Notes under the pieces: model-generated
Told to the model about the DNA's origin: nothing
What the model saw: only the letters and a program-made list of their open reading frames with translations
Database searches by the model: none
Shown here: positions 1 through 7,785 of the stretch, in pieces
Layout: the number at the start of each line of letters is the position of its first letter
How positions within the stretch are numbered: the first letter of the stretch is position 1
Source: Nanobdellota archaeon
GTDB lineage: Archaea; Nanobdellota; Nanobdellia; SCGC-AAA011-G17; GW2011-AR17
DNA length: 27,619 nt
NCBI GenBank assembly: GCA_030018575.1
Contig: JASEIA010000006.1
Span: 1 to 27,619, forward strand
Direction of reading: 5' to 3'
Program-made: the position numbers and the translations under genes

Positions 1-1170
1 AGCAAGGAAGCCAAATATCACATTATACTGCTCTTCTGTTAAGCCTGCATCAATATTATGCCTTCGTTTTATTTCCTTTGGATAAATCACCAATGCAGTT
101 GCAATGAATGTCGGCTCTATTTTTGTGAACTTCATCGCATACTTCTCAAAATCAACCTCCTCTTTTACAATTGAGCCTGCCAGGTCAGCATTCAAATTGT
201 ACTGCTTTTCAAGCCTTATTGCCATTTCAGTGAGCAATTCAGGCAGCTTTAACGCGGAAAGCATTTCTTTTGTAACCAGAATCTGCTTTACATCTGTCTC
301 AGGATACATTCTTGCAGCGCCCGGCATTGGGCGGAGGAATTCAGTGCTTCCGTCAGGGTTTGCCTTCCTGACTTCTGATTTTGATTCCTTTAGTTCAATC
401 TGCCTTTTCACTTCATTCTCAATAACAGTCGGAATGCTTCTCAATTCCTGGAATCCCTTGATTTCAACCCTTGTCTTTCCTGCAATTGAAACATTCACAT
501 CCTGCCTTATCGTTCCAATGCCTCTTTTCACTTTTCCTGTAGAGCGCAGTATCATCCCTATTATTGAAGCGCATTCCTTTGCATGCTCATTGTCTTTTAT
601 TGAGGCGTCTGTCGCTATTTCAACCAATGCAACGCCTAATCTGTCCAATCTGTAAGTTACCTCGTTTCCTTTCTCAGAAATCTTCTTTGCAGCCTCCTCT
701 TCAAGGCAGACAGTGGATACGGCAACTTTTCCTTTTGAAGTTTGTATGTAGCCGTCTGTTGCAATCAACGCAGTCCTCTGGAATCCTGACACGTTTGAGC
801 CGTCAATGACTGTCTTTCTCATGAACTGGATTTGGTCGACTGGCTTTGCATTTAATAACAAAGCTATTTCCAAAGCAATCATCAATGCCTCGCGGTTTAC
901 CTCGTGCGGAGGCTCCTCGTCCAATTCAACCAGGCAGCTGCTTGTCCTGCACGCCTCGTATATGAATGTTCTGTTTCTCTGCTTTTCAAAGGCAGCGGCC
1001 TTGTCAACCTCGCCTGTCTCGCCTGCGACAGCCCTTATCTTTCTTTTTAGGATTATATCGGGCTTGCTCTCGTCGTTTACCAAAGAAGGGCAGCTGCAGA
1101 AGAGCTTGTGTGTTTCGAGCTGCTGGTGAATCTCAATCCCGCACCTGAAGCCGAGCTTTTCATAGTCCAT
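1..1170 (-). CDS. gatE: Glu-tRNA(Gln) amidotransferase subunit E, 3' end beyond window
   Basis: Translating the minus strand from the ATG at 1170 gives 390 residues that stay open to the window edge. The start, MDYEKLGFRCGIEIHQQLET, is the classic opening of the GatB/GatE family. Further family-like segments follow, for example DGSNVSGFQRT, RLGVALVEIAT, GTIRQDVNVSI and VEIKGFQEL. Full GatE is usually a little over 600 residues, so roughly the last third is missing. With GatD (encoded at 3260-4549) it converts Glu-tRNA(Gln) to Gln-tRNA(Gln) in archaea lacking glutaminyl-tRNA synthetase; GatE is the kinase and tRNA-binding subunit. A TATA-like TTTTTAAACAT on the minus strand near 1190-1203 is centred about 26 nt from the ATG, which suggests a leaderless message and fixes the start. 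The family call is very safe. Confidence 0.95.
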   Translation of the reverse strand, partial: MDYEKLGFRCGIEIHQQLETHKLFCSCPSLVNDESKPDIILKRKIRAVAGETGEVDKAAAFEKQRNRTFIYEACRTSSCLVELDEEPPHEVNREALMIALEIALLLNAKPVDQIQFMRKTVIDGSNVSGFQRTALIATDGYIQTSKGKVAVSTVCLEEEAAKKISEKGNEVTYRLDRLGVALVEIATDASIKDNEHAKECASIIGMILRSTGKVKRGIGTIRQDVNVSIAGKTRVEIKGFQELRSIPTVIENEVKRQIELKESKSEVRKANPDGSTEFLRPMPGAARMYPETDVKQILVTKEMLSALKLPELLTEMAIRLEKQYNLNADLAGSIVKEEVDFEKYAMKFTKIEPTFIATALVIYPKEIKRRHNIDAGLTEEQYNVIFGFLA

Positions 1171-1340
1171 TGCATTTGAAAAGAGGGTTTATGTTTAAAA
1201 ATGTATCGAGAGAGAAGCCAAGGCGGTGAATGGAAAGGCGAGCCTGCCGGCGTTAATCTCCTGCTTTTTTTGCATTTGCCACAGAAATCTATTTAAGCAA
1301 GCACATTATTCCTTGCTTATTCAATCAGGAGGCATTTACA

Positions 1341-1928
1341 ATGAGGGATGCACACAGGCAGTCAATTGAAAGCAAGATAAGCTGGGATTACGGCGATGAG
1401 TTGGGATATGCAAGGAAAAAGGTTGCTGAAAAATACGGCGATACTGCAAATACAAGCATGGTTGATGCATGCCTGACGCAAAGCTTCCAGAAGTATTTGA
1501 ATGGTATTGGGCTGATGTTAGGCCTTGAATTTTCGCATCTGCCTGAACAAAAGCCGGTTCCTATTTTTCAGCCGCGCATTTTAACTTACGGGGTCGCAAG
1601 CATTGGAAACCGCTTTGAAAATGTAGAGATTTCTGTATTTATGCAGCCTTATTCTGAAAATGTTTCGCATTATGGCTTGGCGATTGACTTAAGGCAGCCG
1701 AAAGTTCCACAGCAAAGCGGGTTCTTTGCAAAGCGCAAGGAAGACCTGCTGGAGATAGCGGCAATACCCGGCGTAAACTCAGGAAGGTCATGCGCACAGG
1801 AGCTTAATTATGAAGAGCTGGAAAAAAAGAAAGATGCAGAAGTTGTCTGGCTTAACATAACAAGCAATGTTGCATTTGTGCTTGCCTTAACAAAGCTGAA
1901 AGAGAAGTTTTCAAGGTATAAGGCTTAA
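1341..1928 (+). CDS. Uncharacterised 195-aa soluble protein
   Basis: I do not recognise this gene. It is a credible CDS: an ATG preceded at 8 nt by AGGAGG (1327-1332), and a TATA-like TCTATTTAAG around 1289-1298 about 26 nt before a start near 1319. This gives a short leader carrying the SD. The protein has no signal peptide or membrane segment. The middle (about residues 70-125) is predicted beta-rich and includes PRILTYGVASIGNRFENVEI and a segment ending HYGLAIDLRQ. The N- and C-terminal parts are charged and helical. It is divergent from gatE and convergent with the MNT/HEPN pair, so it looks like a single-gene unit. No catalytic motif is visible, and a function cannot be assigned from sequence. 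Confidence 0.8.
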   Translation: MRDAHRQSIESKISWDYGDELGYARKKVAEKYGDTANTSMVDACLTQSFQKYLNGIGLMLGLEFSHLPEQKPVPIFQPRILTYGVASIGNRFENVEISVFMQPYSENVSHYGLAIDLRQPKVPQQSGFFAKRKEDLLEIAAIPGVNSGRSCAQELNYEELEKKKDAEVVWLNITSNVAFVLALTKLKEKFSRYKA

Positions 1929-1979
1929 TTTTTTCTTAGAATTCCTGCACTGCAATCCCCCTAACAATCTCTTGCTTGA

Positions 1980-2594
1980 TTAGTCTTTATGCCGCCTGAA
2001 AGAGCCGATTAATCCAATGCCTTCGTTCCTTATGTCTTCAAGCAGCGCATTCTTTGAGCCAGCAAACTCCCCTTCTGTGAAATAATGCACCTGGATTTTT
2101 CTTTTGAATTGCCTTGAGACAGAATCAGCAATATCGGCAGTTATCATCTCCTGCTTTATATCTTTATCAAACACAATAATGGCTATGTCTACATCAGAAT
2201 TTGCCCTTGCCATCCCTTTTGCCACAGAACCGAACAGGAAAATTCTGCTTGCAAATGTTGTTTTCTCAATTATCTTTCTGCTGAACTCATTGAGGATTAG
2301 CATGGTGTCAAATGATATACTCTTAAGGCTAATTCTCTCTGCCTTTAAAAGCTCAAGCATCTTTTTTGCATATTCATTTGACAAGTCGAGGTAGTATACC
2401 TCTTTCTTTCCCCTTTTTTCCTTAACAAGCAAATTCGCAAGAAACAGTCTCTTTAATGCCTGGTTCACAGCCTCATTTCCTAATTGCGTATATCTCTTTA
2501 TGTCTGTCCTGGCTATAGGCTTTGTCGGGGTTTCAGACAACAGCCCAAGTATGCGCCATGATGATTTGTATCCAAGGATTGTTTCAAGCATCAT
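1980..2594 (-). CDS. Winged-helix/MNT nucleotidyltransferase (HEPN partner, antitoxin-like)
   Basis: This 204-residue protein has two parts. Residues 1-70 form a winged helix-turn-helix (IARTDIKRYTQLGNEAVNQA, then a wing KRGKKEVYYLDLS). Residues 115-150 carry a minimal nucleotidyltransferase motif, GSVAKGMARANSDVDIAI, with the GS pair at 122-123 and the metal-binding DxD at D134/D136. MNT proteins of this size usually pair with HEPN proteins, and in studied pairs the MNT modifies and neutralises the HEPN RNase. Here the ATG at 2594 overlaps the end of the HEPN gene by 11 nt; a second ATG sits at 2591. The extra DNA-binding domain suggests autoregulation through the palindromes at 3152-3228. 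The domain calls are firm; the toxin-antitoxin role is inferred. Confidence 0.87.
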   Translation of the reverse strand: MMLETILGYKSSWRILGLLSETPTKPIARTDIKRYTQLGNEAVNQALKRLFLANLLVKEKRGKKEVYYLDLSNEYAKKMLELLKAERISLKSISFDTMLILNEFSRKIIEKTTFASRIFLFGSVAKGMARANSDVDIAIIVFDKDIKQEMITADIADSVSRQFKRKIQVHYFTEGEFAGSKNALLEDIRNEGIGLIGSFRRHKD

Positions 2595-3108
2595 TTTTCA
2601 GCATCTTCTCCATCAGTTCAATAAACGGGCTTACAATCTGCTCATTAAATTCTGCTGATTTCTCAAAAGCCAGCTTTTCATGCTTATCAGAATAATACTG
2701 GGATTTTTCGCGCTCATCCCTGCCTTTGCCCAGCATAAGCGGGATTATTCCCTTTTTGAAGTGGGTTGAGAATATTTCATAAACCCTTTCAGCCTCCCTC
2801 AGCAGCCTTATTGCCTGCTCCTTTGCCCGCTTGTCAGAAAGGACTTTTCTTAGCGCAACAATTGCCGCAAGATGCACGCCCCTTCCTGTTATCTTCAGGT
2901 TATGCTGATCCGCAAGGTACAATTTTGCGATATCGTGCATGGAATAATACCCTGCAATTATTGCCCCTCTTGGGGAAACAGCAAACAATGCTTCAGCTGC
3001 CTTTAAGTCATCCTTATATGCATCTTTGTGGAAACCCGCATACTTCTCTTTTTCTGCCTTTGGAAGGCTGCTTATGACTCCCTTTTCCCTGAATTCCTCA
3101 AACTTCAT
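2584..3108 (-). CDS. HEPN-domain protein (toxin-like partner of MNT)
   Basis: This is a 174-residue all-helical protein. A HEPN-like core is seen at GAIIAGYYSMHDIAKLYLAD (about residues 48-67), matching the YYaxfhaakall helix of the family. A second conserved-looking segment, RDEREKSQYYSDKH (about 130-143), lies where HEPN proteins carry R-x(4-6)-H or RxxxxY-type catalytic residues. The spacing here is not the textbook R-x(4-6)-H, so RNase activity is uncertain. It lies first in a two-gene operon with the MNT protein and overlaps it. The ATG at 3108 is about 26 nt from the centre of TATATAAA-like sequence at 3130-3140 on the minus strand, so the message is probably leaderless. HEPN/MNT pairs are widespread archaeal toxin-antitoxin modules. 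Confidence 0.82.
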   Translation of the reverse strand: MKFEEFREKGVISSLPKAEKEKYAGFHKDAYKDDLKAAEALFAVSPRGAIIAGYYSMHDIAKLYLADQHNLKITGRGVHLAAIVALRKVLSDKRAKEQAIRLLREAERVYEIFSTHFKKGIIPLMLGKGRDEREKSQYYSDKHEKLAFEKSAEFNEQIVSPFIELMEKMLKNDA

Positions 3109-3126
3109 GGTATTGGCAAGGCATTG

Positions 3127-3228
3127 TCTGTTTATATACTTTTCTTAAATAAACAGATTTCTGTTCCAAAAATCTATTTATTTATAAATAAAAACAGATT
3201 TCTGGTTGAAAATGGACAGATTTCTGTT
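3127..3228. promoter_or_regulatory. Three palindromic operator-like repeats upstream of HEPN/MNT promoter
   Basis: Near-identical palindromes AACAGA-TT-TCTGTT occur at 3152-3165, 3193-3207 (one extra G) and 3215-3228, and a lone TCTGTT half-site lies at 3127-3132 beside the TATA box. The CAGA cores start at 3154, 3195 and 3217. These spacings of 41 and 22 bp are close to four and two helical turns, so the sites would lie on one face of the DNA. They lie just upstream of the HEPN TATA box. The winged helix of the MNT protein is the obvious candidate binder; this is inference. Confidence 0.6.
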
Positions 3229-3259
3229 TTATATGGCCCTGCAAAAGCCACAGAAAGGT

Positions 3260-4549
3260 TTAGAATTCCTGCACTCCCACTCTCTTCACAATCTCCCCGC
3301 GGAGATTCTCCATAAACAGCTTCTTAACATCCTTCGGATGATTGCTCAAGAGCCATGCCAATTTGATAAAGGCAGTTTCTGGCGTCATTGCGCTGAAATT
3401 GCCTAATACGCCAATGTCCTGCAGCTTTCTGCCGGGAGAATAAACATTCATGTCAACCCTTCCGTATATTGTCTGCAAGGCCATCACCACAGGCATCTTC
3501 TTTGCCAGTGCCTCAATTGCCTTGAATATCTTCTTGTGCTCTTTTGTGAAATCATCAATCTCTGAAATAGGGAAATGCCCCAATCCTGTCCCTTCCAATA
3601 CCAATCCATCACATTCCTCAAAAGCCAATAGCTCTGAAGCAAACATGTTTGGATGCGAGACAGCAATTCCTATCTTCAGATTCTCCTTAAACGGCAATAC
3701 ATTAAGGTTTCTCTTTTCAGCTTTTTTGTAATTGCCGTGAAGCATCCTGACAGAGCCTGAATGGTAGTCAACCTCTGCGACTGCATCTGCATTTACTGCC
3801 TTGAAAGCATCCCTTCTTGAGGAATGCATCTTTCTCGCATTTGTTCCCGGGATGACAAGAGCCAATGTGTCATTGATTCCCTTATGCATGCATATTGAAA
3901 CTCCCGCGAAATCAGTTTTTGCAATAAACAGGCAGGCTGAAATTAAATTCATTGCAGCGTCAGAGCTTCCCCTGTCAGAGCTTCTCTGCGAGCCGACCAA
4001 TACAACAGGAACCGGAAGATTCTCAAGCATGAACTCGAGCGCTGCTGAAGTGTAATGCAATGTGTCAGTGCCGTGCGTTACGATGACTCCGTCAGCGCGG
4101 TTCTTAACCTCTTTCTCAATTTCCTTTGCCATCAAATTGTAATGCGCAAATCTCATGTCGTCAGAAGCCATGTTTCCCATAAGCCTTGAGCTTATGTTTG
4201 CAATATTGTTTATCTCAGGAAACATTGCAACAAGCTCTTCAGGAGTGAAATGGGGAGTTACAGCGCCTGTTGAATAATCAACTGCAGAGCTGATTGTGCC
4301 GCCTGTATGGAGAATGACAATGCTTTTCCTTCCTTTCACTTCAGAAACAGCTTCTTTCTTCTGCAATGCCGCATGGAATTTCTTAATCAGCTTCATTGAC
4401 TTCACTTTCTTTTTTTCAATGCCTATGTTATAACCAGAGTCAAGCTTTATGCTTACGAATTTCTTGTCAGGATTGTCAATGTATTTTCCGTGAAGCGTCT
4501 TGTCTTCAAGAACAACCTGCACTTCATCGCCGTTTGAAAAGCTTTCCAT
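3260..4549 (-). CDS. gatD: Glu-tRNA(Gln) amidotransferase subunit D
   Basis: GatD is the asparaginase-like subunit that releases ammonia from glutamine or asparagine for GatE. An N-terminal barrel-like region (GDEVQVV...GYNIGIEKKKV) precedes the asparaginase fold. The active-site motifs are HTGGTIS (catalytic Thr), VTHGTDTLHYTS, and SQRSSDRGSSDAAMN with the family DxxSDA signature. Length (429-435 aa) fits GatD. I chose the ATG at 4549 (MESFSNGD). The only TATA-like box, AATTTAAACA at 4571-4580 on the minus strand, is about 26 nt from 4549 but only about 8 nt from the longer start at 4567, so a transcript from this box would begin at 4549. The longer form would add six residues (MHLTIH). It is separated from gatE by three genes but lies on the same strand. 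Confidence 0.95.
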   Translation of the reverse strand: MESFSNGDEVQVVLEDKTLHGKYIDNPDKKFVSIKLDSGYNIGIEKKKVKSMKLIKKFHAALQKKEAVSEVKGRKSIVILHTGGTISSAVDYSTGAVTPHFTPEELVAMFPEINNIANISSRLMGNMASDDMRFAHYNLMAKEIEKEVKNRADGVIVTHGTDTLHYTSAALEFMLENLPVPVVLVGSQRSSDRGSSDAAMNLISACLFIAKTDFAGVSICMHKGINDTLALVIPGTNARKMHSSRRDAFKAVNADAVAEVDYHSGSVRMLHGNYKKAEKRNLNVLPFKENLKIGIAVSHPNMFASELLAFEECDGLVLEGTGLGHFPISEIDDFTKEHKKIFKAIEALAKKMPVVMALQTIYGRVDMNVYSPGRKLQDIGVLGNFSAMTPETAFIKLAWLLSNHPKDVKKLFMENLRGEIVKRVGVQEF

Positions 4550-4638
4550 GTGAATTGTTAAGTGCATTGCTGTTTAAATTAGTTTCGGGCGGATAAAGGA
4601 GGCGGGAATCCTTTGGCTTTCTGCTTTTTATGGACGTT

Positions 4639-5631
4639 TCAGGAAAGAAATGACTTAAAATCCATATAAACCCTATATAATGTTAAATGGACCATATCTG
4701 TAAAACAACATAGGACTTCATGGCAAAAATCTACAAAAACAAGTACCTGCAAAGTATCCAGCCCAGCATTGGACATTACTTGCAACATCTCTTCGTCTAT
4801 GGTATCAATTCTGGATTTGCCTTTAAACTGCAAGCCATAATCTTGAAGTTTAGCAAACAGTTCAATAGCCCTTTTTCTATCCACATTTAATATCTCATCC
4901 TTGAAATGTATTCTGCTAAACCCGTAACCTCTCAACAGTTCAATTTCAGCAATTACATTTTCTATTGAACGCTCTCGATGTTTATACTGCCAATGCTCAT
5001 TTAATGTGCAGAATTTGCAGGATTTGGCGCATCCTCTTGCGGAATAAACAGAACCAGTTGTGATTTGGGCATATGTTTTCATATCAACAAGGTCATATGC
5101 TGGCAAAGGGATGTCATCTATATGCTCTATCATAGCTCTATCCTTGTTGTGAATAATGCCCATTTCATTTTTACATGAAATTCCTTCAATTTGCTGGGTT
5201 TCAGCTCTTTCTGAAATTCTTGTAAGCAAGTCTAAGAATGTGGCTTCTCCTTCTCCCCTGACAACATAATCGACAACTCCGCTTCCCAACACAAATTCTG
5301 CGTTTGTTGTCGGAAATATGCCTCCCATTATAGTTACTTTTCCCATCTCCTTGGCTTTTGTAAGCATACGCAAGGCATCAGGATATTCAGAAGTGCATGC
5401 GCCGGTGGCAATTATATCGTAATCTGCAAAATCCCGTTCTATGTTTCTGGATATGCCTTTATACTGGTTTAATCGGTTTGTTTGTATGTTTATTTCTATA
5501 GCGGGGTTATGCTCCCTTACGTAAGATGCCAAATACAGCAAGCCCATAGGTATGCCAACTTCCCCTGCTATTCCATTTTTCTTTACAGGATGCTTTACTA
5601 AGGGGGTGGCAAGAAGAACTTTCAGCTTCAT
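4639..5631 (-). CDS. B12-binding-domain radical SAM protein, 3'-truncated
   Basis: Residues 1-140 resemble a cobalamin-binding domain (GIPMGLLYLASYV; YDIIATGACTSEYPDAL; VVRGEGEATFLDLL), but the usual GGPH position reads GGIFPT and no DxHxxG is seen. Residues 200-208 hold the radical SAM iron-sulphur motif CAKSCKFC (C201, C205, C208), followed by family-like FSRIHFKDEILN and KGKSRIDTID. After GLDTLQV (about residue 296), where relatives continue VGIESGS and the rest of the barrel, the protein turns into an unrelated 34-residue tail (FVDFCHEVLCCF...). Family members are usually well over 400 residues, so the 3' part seems to have been lost near 4742. It overlaps the preceding gene by 4 nt (ATGA) and is co-transcribed with it. 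It may be non-functional. Confidence 0.8.
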   Translation of the reverse strand: MKLKVLLATPLVKHPVKKNGIAGEVGIPMGLLYLASYVREHNPAIEINIQTNRLNQYKGISRNIERDFADYDIIATGACTSEYPDALRMLTKAKEMGKVTIMGGIFPTTNAEFVLGSGVVDYVVRGEGEATFLDLLTRISERAETQQIEGISCKNEMGIIHNKDRAMIEHIDDIPLPAYDLVDMKTYAQITTGSVYSARGCAKSCKFCTLNEHWQYKHRERSIENVIAEIELLRGYGFSRIHFKDEILNVDRKRAIELFAKLQDYGLQFKGKSRIDTIDEEMLQVMSNAGLDTLQVLVFVDFCHEVLCCFTDMVHLTLYRVYMDFKSFLS

Positions 5632-6887
5632 CTTCCGCCTCCGTATGGAGAGATATTCGCAACAAAGTTTATCTTAACAGCATCATATGCTCTTTTTACT
5701 TTCCCATTGCTGTCAATTGTGACTAATCCGGCTTTCTTTAAATTGCCTATATACATGCTTGTGTTTGCTATCTGTTTTTTAGATAGTTTTGCAATCTGTG
5801 AAATAGTTTTTGTGCCGTCTGCCAGATGGAGCATTTCCACCAAGGGCTTGCTTTTAACCACTTTCCCTATCTCAAGAAGCTGTTCACTTGTTTTTATGCT
5901 TAAAACCCTGCTGGGTGATTCTGTTTGGGTAAATTTAGCCTTGAAAGAGTTCATATATTTATAGAGATTATACCCCAAAGTAAACATCTGGTTTTCTATT
6001 GGGAGCTTGTGAATTATTTTTGTTATTTGGCTTTGGTCTGTTTCTATTATATTGCCTTTTGTATCATAATAATGAAGCGTATCAAGCTTGTCTTTCAGAA
6101 TGATTTCAAATAATGCATTTATGTCTCGCTCACTGGGCTTGTGCCCATTAAAGATTCTTATAACTTCTTCCAGGGACATATTCCATTCAGGGACTGATTC
6201 GTCTAATATTATGTAAGGCACATGCTTTGTTATTAAAAAAACAGGCTTTTCCATGCCTATTATGCCTTCATCATACATTAATTGCCTTGTTTTTTTGTAA
6301 ATTTCCTCTTTATTATTGCCAAGCAAAGCGACGTCCATAGGGCTTTCCGCATCTTCGGGATAAAGCAGATGGAAAAAATTCGCAAAGAATATATCTGCCG
6401 GCATTTGTATTAGGTGAGAAACCTTGTGCGGTAACGCAAAGTCCACTACTTTCAATGATGTTAGTATATGGTATAATTTAAGGAACAAATCATGGCTTTG
6501 GACATTAACCATCCTTCTCCATACTTCCGAGGCTTTATAGATGTGTAATTGCCTAGAGTCAACATCCAAAGAAGAAAATATTCGCTCTACTTCCTGCACT
6601 TTTTTATCCATGAATGCGGAAGGGCTTTCAGCGCCTAATGCATGCACAACTTGGCGTTTAAAATACTTATTCGTGATGCTATTCATGTCCCATATAACAA
6701 TGAATAATTCATAGCCTTCTTTTGCCAATTTTGCCAGTTCATTAATAATAAACAGATTTATGTAATTGGGGGTAATATATGTAAAAGAGCAGAATAGCCT
6801 TACTTTTTCTTTTGACTTTAAGCGAGGTCTTATAAAACTATTATACAGGCATTCGTCCTTTTCTTCGCAGCTATAACTCTTCGCCAT
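5628..6887 (-). CDS. Tyrosyl-tRNA-synthetase-like HUP domain fused to a winged helix
   Basis: The function is not known. The N-terminal part reads like a degenerate class I synthetase core: VRLFCSFTYITPN then INELAKLAKEGYELFIVIWDMNS (about residues 29-70), matching the first Rossmann strand, helix and xVxxxD strand of TyrRS. HLIQMPADIFFAN (about 158-170) and MDVALLGNNKEEIYKK (184-199) match the TyrRS MQaaDif and DvalgGxDQrki regions. The HIGH position is replaced by NYIN and no KMSKS-like loop is clear; a nearby ITKHVPY may be its remnant. Residues about 333-400 form a winged helix (TISQIAKLSKKQIANTSMYI..LKKAGLV). It heads an operon with the radical SAM gene, and TATA boxes at 6896-6912 precede the ATG closely. 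Its A/T-rich codons differ from gatD and ftsZ. The synthetase likeness is by eye and moderate. Confidence 0.6.
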   Translation of the reverse strand: MAKSYSCEEKDECLYNSFIRPRLKSKEKVRLFCSFTYITPNYINLFIINELAKLAKEGYELFIVIWDMNSITNKYFKRQVVHALGAESPSAFMDKKVQEVERIFSSLDVDSRQLHIYKASEVWRRMVNVQSHDLFLKLYHILTSLKVVDFALPHKVSHLIQMPADIFFANFFHLLYPEDAESPMDVALLGNNKEEIYKKTRQLMYDEGIIGMEKPVFLITKHVPYIILDESVPEWNMSLEEVIRIFNGHKPSERDINALFEIILKDKLDTLHYYDTKGNIIETDQSQITKIIHKLPIENQMFTLGYNLYKYMNSFKAKFTQTESPSRVLSIKTSEQLLEIGKVVKSKPLVEMLHLADGTKTISQIAKLSKKQIANTSMYIGNLKKAGLVTIDSNGKVKRAYDAVKINFVANISPYGGGR

Positions 6888-6995
6888 TTTTGTTATATAC
6901 TTTATATAATCTATGTTATATTATGTACCCCCATTGGGCGAAATTATAACCAAGTATATAAATCTTGCTATTTTAAACCCTATAAGTGAAAATAA

Positions 6996-7661
6996 ATGAA
7001 ACGCAGCTTAATACTCATGGGCGGAAAGACTTACGTCATAAGCCTTCCTGCGGACTGGATAAAGAAGCACGGCCTGAAGAAAGGGCAGGAGCTGGAAGTG
7101 AATGAGGACATCGGGAAAGTCATAATCACTGCAGGCAGCTTAAAGCCCAAAGACAAGGCGATAGCAATGGAATACAGCAGCGAGAAGCTCGTAAAGGCTT
7201 ACCAGCTTGGCTATGACGAGATAAAAGTGACAGGAAAAATAAGCATTGACAGCCTGCAGCAGACAATAAATGACTTCCTGCCCGGGTTTGAGATAATGAC
7301 CTCAGGAAAGGGATATTTTATGCTGAGGTGCGTTTCTGAAGTGGAGATACAAGAATTTGACGCGCTTTTGAAAAGGGCGTTCCTGCTTCTCCCAAGCAGC
7401 AGAAAGTCAGCATTAAGGCTTATCAGCATGTGCAAGAGATGCATAAGCAAGAGCGGCTACAAGAGTTTCAATGAAAGCCTCGTAACATATAGCCTGCTTT
7501 GCGACATGGAAAAGGCAGCAGAAGGCAATTCCAAGCCCAGGGCGATGCAGGAAATGCATTCAAGATTTGCAACTATCGGGTTTGAGGAGATTTCGCCGGA
7601 AACGCCATTTGCAAGCCCGATGCAGGAGATTGCTTTGGCGAGAGAATGTGCAAATGTTTAG
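6996..7661 (+). CDS. AbrB-domain/PhoU-like transcriptional regulator
   Basis: Residues 1-48 are a SpoVT/AbrB swapped-hairpin DNA-binding domain: MKRSLILMGGKTYVISLPAD, then WIKKHGLKKGQELEVNED and KVIIT, the usual order of the two beta arms. The remainder (about 50-221) is mostly helical and resembles archaeal proteins annotated as PhoU-domain regulators, though shorter than those with a full PhoU repeat (often about 300 residues). It probably binds DNA as a dimer; its target is unknown. It is divergent from the synthetase-like gene. A TATA-like AAGTATATAAATC lies at 6953-6965, predicting a leader of about a dozen nt without a strong SD. It may regulate the divergent operon, but nothing in the sequence proves it. 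Confidence 0.78.
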   Translation: MKRSLILMGGKTYVISLPADWIKKHGLKKGQELEVNEDIGKVIITAGSLKPKDKAIAMEYSSEKLVKAYQLGYDEIKVTGKISIDSLQQTINDFLPGFEIMTSGKGYFMLRCVSEVEIQEFDALLKRAFLLLPSSRKSALRLISMCKRCISKSGYKSFNESLVTYSLLCDMEKAAEGNSKPRAMQEMHSRFATIGFEEISPETPFASPMQEIALARECANV

Positions 7662-7785
7662 GGAATTTAACAATTTTCAGAGATTCCAAAAAATTTTCAA
7701 AGTGTTTGGAAATATGTTGACCACTTGACCACTTGCCAAAGAGAGGGGTATAAAGTTTATAAATAAGGAGACTATCGTAATCTAC

